This document shows positions 59,283-64,000 of a stretch of DNA of 64,000 bases, in pieces (positions within the stretch are counted from its first letter, which is position 1; each line of letters starts with the position of its first letter). The notes beneath the pieces are model-generated. The model ran no database searches, was not told the origin of the DNA, and saw only the letters and a program-made list of their open reading frames with translations. The stretch covers positions 136,476,001 to 136,540,000 of the forward strand of contig NC_060213.1 in NCBI RefSeq assembly GCF_021130785.1. Reading direction: 5' to 3'. The position numbers and the translations under genes were made by a program. This stretch comes from Homalodisca vitripennis. Its lineage: Eukaryota; Arthropoda; Insecta; Hemiptera; Cicadellidae.

Positions 59283-59693
59283 CCCATAGCATATTTAATT
59301 CTCGAGATGAATGGAAATCCGACAGAAAATCAATTTTACCACCTTCCTGAATGAGGCTCTTACGTCATCGATCTCAATCCTGCCTATGAAATTTCTCCGA
59401 AAATTTATGAAAATTCGAAAATTTCGAAAATCATTCTCGAGAGGGCCTGCTGACACTAAGCTAAATCCCATGAAGGTATGTCCACCATCAAATGCGATGT
59501 TGCCATAGAGGAGCTTATGTACTTGTAAACAGTATTTCAAGTATATAGCTCAAATAATTGTCGACATATTTTCAGAAAAAAGCAAATTGAGTCGGCCAAA
59601 TACACACACAAACAGAATAGAATAGTTTCGGCAATTTTAGTGATAGCATAAATATACAAGGATTTCAAGTCTGTACTGTAGTATAATTCGTTC
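59283..59693. other. Unassigned
   Basis: Short ORFs on both strands at 59295-59540 mirror each other and are not supported; contains a CGAAAATTTATGAAAATTCG-type low-complexity patch. Confidence 0.4.
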
Positions 59694-60135
59694 TTAGGAT
59701 ATCTTGTGGAAATATGAGCTTCGCTAACGCTCAGCAAAAACCATTATGAGTTATTGCCTATATCAAAATGAAGTAGCTATGATAAGAAAGGTTAATTCAA
59801 TTGAATTTTGAGTTAGCTCTAGATCCGTGTACCCGATGAGACAAAAGGCTACCACATCACCTAGTATTTATAAGTGTCTCTGATGTCTAAACAATGTAAA
59901 TGTTTCGTTTTGAGCTTCTTCGTCGTCGATTTAGTTTTTATATCTTCTGAGAACAGAATCAAATCCAGAATCCAGGAGTCAAATCTGAAACAGCATCAGA
60001 TACCAGACGCTGCAATAAAGTTAGGTGAACTGCAGCTAAACTCAAAACAAATAAAGCTTATTTCAAAATTTCAAGTCTGGCAGAGTGAGTTACAGCCGGG
60101 CGTAAGAAAAAGTGCCAGCCTCTAAGTGATAGACT
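59694..60135. repeat. Foldback-family copy flanked by repeat R pieces
   Basis: Left: GCTTCGCTAACGCTCAGC (R). Then GTAGCTATGATAAGAAAGG, TTAATTCAATTGAATTTTGA, GTTTCGTTTTGAGCTTCTTC, CAGAATCCAGGAGTCAAATC and TTAGGTGAACTGCAGCTAAA (foldback family, 59769-60055). Right: GTGCCAGCCTCTAAGTGATA (R). This suggests the foldback element inserted into an R copy. Confidence 0.6.
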
Positions 60136-60604
60136 ACTCTAACACTTTGCCAATAAATCCTTTATTGTGTCAGAAAAAGTCTGTTTTAGCAATCGTCACA
60201 TATTACCCATAAATTTGATGTTTTGTGAAACAATTTATTCCTAACTAAGTATTTTGTTACACATATATAGTTTTTGTATTTTTTTTATCAAACAAACACA
60301 CAAACAGTCACATCAAATGCAGACCTTTTGTTTTACATCATCAATTTTCCCAAAGGCTCATTGTGAACACATCCAGCACCATATGTCGTTTCACACAAGC
60401 TCTGAATTGCCTGCGATGGGATCAATTGCTGTTCTGCCCCAGGGGTCTTTTAATTAGTCTAAAGCAAACTGTACTGCAAATATTCGCTTACTGCCTGCCG
60501 GTCGCTTTGGATCCAGTAGTAGCCTGGGGCTCACACTAGAAGTAGTGACTGCCGAATAGTAGGCCTGCACCGAACCTACAGTAAGGGCCACGAAAGAGTA
60601 CAGT
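60136..60604. other. Unassigned
   Basis: No supported feature; the stretch becomes more GC-rich towards the dyad that follows. Confidence 0.4.
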
Positions 60605-60740
60605 TTGCGGCAACCAATAGAATGGACAGGTTCGTGCGACGTTGCCACACAGCACGTTAACTGCCGTCGGCACGACACGCTTCTGTTACAAAGGGGAACA
60701 TGTTTGGCAACGTCGCTCAGTTCTCATTGGCTGTTCCAAG
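60605..60740. promoter_or_regulatory. GC-rich dyad with CCAAT boxes
   Basis: GGCAACCAATAGAATGG then GTGCGACGTTGCCAC on the left mirrors TTTGGCAACGTCGCTC then TCTCATTGGCTG on the right. The two CCAAT boxes thus face each other around a GC-rich core with CGTCGG and GTGCCG-type motifs. This could be a bidirectional promoter or the arms of a small inverted element; no adjacent gene supports the first reading. Confidence 0.3.
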
Positions 60741-61840
60741 GTCACGAGCCAAATAGGCTCCTCCCTCAACTGCACTCTCTGGTGGGCCCCACTGTAGTCA
60801 TATTAACAATTGCATTGCATGATTACTTCCAAACTGTTAAGTAGAGACGTTAAATTGTAAGTAAAGATCACTTAAACGTCTCTGAAGGTTGTAAAATTCA
60901 ATTCAGCATCGGTTATGAGTAAGTTTTCACAGTTGTGAATCTGTTCTACAGATTATTCAGCAATTGTTATATGTGCAAACGTTATTGCGTGCATTTGTAT
61001 ATTAAAAAATTTATAAACTTTAAATTTACATATTTCTCTATTTTCCTTATATTATATCAGGGCCTATAACTGAATAATATTTTATACGTAACTATAATGT
61101 ATAATCATATGAAAATAAAATATTTTGTATTATGTTTTGTTTATATTGTTTACAATACCATTCGGTTAAAAAGATATATTATGTAATGTTTACATTTCGT
61201 TTTTAAATCTGATAATTTAGATTGTATTTTGTAACAATATATTAATATTAGGCTGTTTATTTATTCATTTCAACGGTACCCCATTTACAAAATAAGCTTT
61301 AATACAATACTTACATGATTCAACAATTATATAAACATTTAGTATTGACACTATTTATAACTAATTATTGTCAAAATATAAATAAGATAAACAGACTGAG
61401 ATGTAATAAAAATATACTTAAATAAATGTAAAGCAAAATAAAACAAAAATCAGTATGAATAACAAACAATTTATAGTAAAAGAGACAACAAAAACCAATT
61501 TTATTAATCATACAACACAACAATTCCGCAACAGGTATAATTTTCAAAATATCAATAAAAGCAGTAATCTAATAAAATACAACAATAATAAATATCTATG
61601 GAAACATAAGAAATATTTAAAAACTAAGCTATTCTTCAAATAAGACCACCATTAATAATTTGACGGTAACGTAACGGTAACTAGCTGGAAATTGTAAGAT
61701 TCTTTATGAGTAACGCAATAACTTATTAAGTAAGTACTATGTATTCGATAATACTCCTGTACCAAGCATTTATCGAGTACAAAGATCAGGTCTGAGGTAC
61801 CGCTATAACGGGAAGTACTGCCGAGTACTTTCTAGCTGGT
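60741..61840. other. Unassigned, very AT-rich
   Basis: No gene; the ORF at 61455-61643 is Asn/Lys-rich as expected of chance ORFs in AT-rich DNA. Confidence 0.45.
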
Positions 61841-61849
61841 ATTTGTAAC

Positions 61850-62252
61850 TGTTATTGTTGAGTACTTGTGACGGTTGTAACGGGCACTGAGAAATTAACT
61901 ATAATTGTTGTTGAGTACCTGTGACGGTTGTAACGGGCACTGAGAAAGTAACTGTTGTTGTTGAGTACTAGTGACGGTTGTAACGGGCACTGAGAAAGTA
62001 ACTGTTGTTGTTGAGTACCTGTGACGGTTGTAAAGGGCACTAAGAAATAACTGTTGCTATTGAGTACCTGTGACGGTTGTAACCTGCACTGAGAAAGTAA
62101 CTGTTGTTGTTGAGTACCTGTGACGGTTGTAACGGGCACTGAGAATGTAACTGTTGCTGTTGAGTAGCCGTGACGGTTGTAACGGGCACTAAGAAAGTAA
62201 CTGTTGTTGTTGAGTACCTGTAACGGTTGTAACGGGCACTGAGAAATATTCT
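61850..62252 (+). repeat. 50-bp minisatellite
   Basis: Eight units anchored by AGTACCTGTGACGGTTGTAA start at 61861, 61914, 61964, 62014, 62063, 62113, 62163 and 62213 (49-50 bp apart, first 53). Unit: that anchor, then CGGGCACTGAGAAAGTAACT and GTTGTTGTTG. 50 is not a multiple of 3, so the minus-strand ORF over it is accidental. Confidence 0.95.
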
Positions 62253-62397
62253 TTTAGCACACCTCTGACTGGAATCCCGAAACTACAGTCCGACCAGACG
62301 TATTCTCCTCACGTATTTATCACAGCTGGTTGGTTATAAGCACGCGAACCATATGTTTTTAGGTGTCTAAATTTGTTGTGTAAATGAAGCGGAACGG

Positions 62398-62640
62398 TCG
62401 GACTCCGCAGACTAGTGGTTATAGTCTCGGCTCTCTAACCGAGACATCACGGGTTCGAATCCCGGGGAGGTCCACAAATGTAATAATAACAAAAACCAGT
62501 GCACTTCGAAGCCGGCATAGTTGACGCTGAGGCTTAAATGAGATTAGTAGGGAAAAAACTGTCGGACAGGTCTTGTACGTCACAGAATCAAGAGTACGGT
62601 CGAGCTCCGTTCCGGTTCCAACAAAAGAGGCAGTTCCGAT
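62398..62640 (+). mobile_element. tRNA-like SINE, second family
   Basis: Positions 62399-62473 fold as a tRNA: an acceptor with one mismatch (GGACTCC with GAGGTCC), D-arm AGAC/GTCT-type, anticodon stem CTCGG/CCGAG with an eight-base loop, and T-arm CGGGTTCGAATCCCG. The intact B box GGTTCGAATCC and the tail (TGAGGCTTAAATGAG, then AACAAAAGAGGCAG) suggest a SINE. The oversized anticodon loop argues against a working tRNA gene. Confidence 0.6.
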
Positions 62641-63039
62641 ATTCGCGGTGTAGTGTGAGACCCGATTTGGAACAGTATAATGCTCTCCAATACTGACCAA
62701 TATGACTTATTACACAGTAACTTGCTAGAAATAACTTTTTAATTTTAATCGGAAACAACCTTCCACTATTTTGTTGGCAATAACATATTTCATTATTAAG
62801 ATTTGTTATCTTTTTTGGATCACCTTAAGGTTTAATGTAGTCTATATCAATCCATATTAATTTAAATTTTGTTTATAATTCAAGGGTTGGGATTATAATA
62901 GTTGAGATAAATAAATAAAATAATGTGTCAAACTCTGGGAAAGCTGTAAAGTGCATTTTACAAATTTGAATAATGCCTGATCGATGATGAATTAAAGTGA
63001 TAATAGGATCTCGTACATTTGTACATATATAAAAAGAGA
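62641..63039. other. Unassigned
   Basis: AT-rich; no supported gene. Confidence 0.4.
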
Positions 63040-63328
63040 CCCCAACGTTTCGGGATTGGAATCTATCATCTTCGTCATGTGTTAAGAAACTGTAAGACAT
63101 AAGATTAAGTATGGTCAAAAATGACTAGAAATCCAGTACTTTTACTGTGTTTTTGGTGGCGATGACCTTGCTGAAATCGTGGATCGTGGACTAAAGTTAC
63201 GACGCCGTACAACTTCTTCAGTTGTTATTGTACATGCTTTATTTTAATCATGCATGGGATAATGCTGCTTAACTTTGACACCTGATGAAGACGACAGATT
63301 CCAATTCTCGAAACCTAGGGTTCTATTT
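63040..63328. repeat. Foldback with CTGATGA...GAAACG arms
   Basis: The left arm (GACCCCAACGTTTCGGGATT then GGAATCTATCATCTTCGTCA) and right arm (CTGATGAAGACGACAGATTC then CAATTCTCGAAACC) are imperfect complements of about 50 nt. Arms of this type resemble terminal repeats of Penelope-like elements; no reverse transcriptase is present. Confidence 0.55.
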
Positions 63329-63341
63329 TAAAACTTCTAAC

Positions 63342-63784
63342 GGTCAGATTCCGTTGTATGCCCCCAACGCTTAAACTTATTTCAATGAACTTAGAACGTT
63401 ATAAAACAATGTAGTTGAATAACAGGACTAAAATTCTATCAATCAACAAGCATTTCCATGTATTGCGATCGGTATTGTTGTCGCTGTTACCTTATCTTTC
63501 TCGAGAATCCCGATTACGGCAGGCCGCGCGGCACATGATTATTTTTGGTGGCGGAGTGTGATCAAGAATAAAAACAAGTATTGTGTTTTTTTTTTTTAAA
63601 TAAAGAGTTTAGTTTTTGTTTAGTAATGTTTGTTTTTGTTGAATTTTTGTGTTTAGAGAAATGTAGGGGTATGGTCGATATAATACGTAAGTACCCTTTT
63701 TTCTTAGCTAGTAACCAATTGTAATTCATTATAATCATACGTAAATGAAAAATTAGCGTTGGGGGCATATAACGGAATCTGACC
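63342..63784. mobile_element. MITE with GGTCAGATTCC ends, copy 2
   Basis: 443 bp, starts GGTCAGATTCCGTTGTATGC and ends ATATAACGGAATCTGACC. Flanked by perfect 8-bp TSDs CTTCTAAC (63334-63341 and 63785-63792). Shares the interior (CTTATCTTTCTCGAGAATCC, GATTACGGCAGG, GGTGGCGGAGTGTGATCAAG) with copy 1 but lacks the GC-rich patch and most of the right inverted repeat. Confidence 0.92.
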
Positions 63785-64000
63785 CTTCTAACGATTGCAA
63801 ATGTCCAACATCCTAATATCGCTACGATTACTATTTTATTATCTTCATTGGTCAAATACGAGTACGATACTTCTGATTTTTAAACTGTCCTAAGAACACA
63901 TTTTTTATATGGAGATTTACTTTTAGTTAGTTCCAAAATTTTACCACTTAAAACATACTGATTAATGATACCTGTACGATGTTGTAAAATGACTCAAAAT

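Noticed and set aside
61850..62252. CRISPR array
   Set aside because: Head-to-tail 50-bp units without unique spacers, in eukaryotic DNA; the same applies to the 36-bp and 32-bp repeats.
62399..62473. Functional tRNA gene
   Set aside because: Eight-base anticodon loop, acceptor mismatch and a SINE-like tail.

Overview
This is AT-rich eukaryotic DNA, almost certainly from an insect. The signs are dense dispersed repeats, short interrupted ORFs, no operons, poly(A) and microsatellite retroposon tails, TA-target DNA transposons and insect-type LINE, CsRn1-like, hAT and Helitron sequences. The repertoire resembles a repeat-rich hemipteran such as a leafhopper or planthopper, but that is a guess without a search. 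I could not identify any host protein-coding gene. The window looks like intergenic or intronic DNA built mainly from mobile elements of very different ages.

Layout. 0-10 kb: tRNA-derived SINEs, a 32-bp tandem repeat, a 5S-rRNA-derived SINE, one copy of a roughly 0.7-kb dispersed repeat (called R here) and a 5'-truncated Jockey-like LINE. 10.5-15.1 kb: a structurally complete Ty3/gypsy LTR retrotransposon of CsRn1 type with near-identical 201-bp LTRs but broken frames. 16.4-23.1 kb: a nest of elements. A pair of long inverted arms encloses a decayed mariner-like element and a MITE, and its right arm is split by a second MITE and a 2.4-kb Tc1/mariner-group element with very long inverted repeats. 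23-33 kb: foldback elements, 5S SINEs, a repeat family T with a hammerhead-like motif, and an 8-bp-TSD MITE. 33.5-37.8 kb: a long, decayed LINE with an esterase-like ORF1, endonuclease and reverse transcriptase. 37.8-54 kb: mostly unassigned DNA with R and T copies, a 36-bp minisatellite, LINE fragments, another SINE and Helitron remnants. 55.0-59.3 kb: a 4.3-kb hAT transposon with terminal inverted repeats, a perfect 8-bp TSD and an 826-codon open transposase frame. 59.3-64 kb: foldback sequence, a 50-bp minisatellite, a tRNA-like SINE head and a second copy of the 8-bp-TSD MITE.

The best candidates for something new are the hAT element with an intact catalytic frame but a shifted start codon, the 5S-derived SINEs joined to the T sequence, the hammerhead-like fold in T, and the nested inverted-arm structure at 17.2-23.1 kb. 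There is no CRISPR array, operon or prokaryotic defence system.
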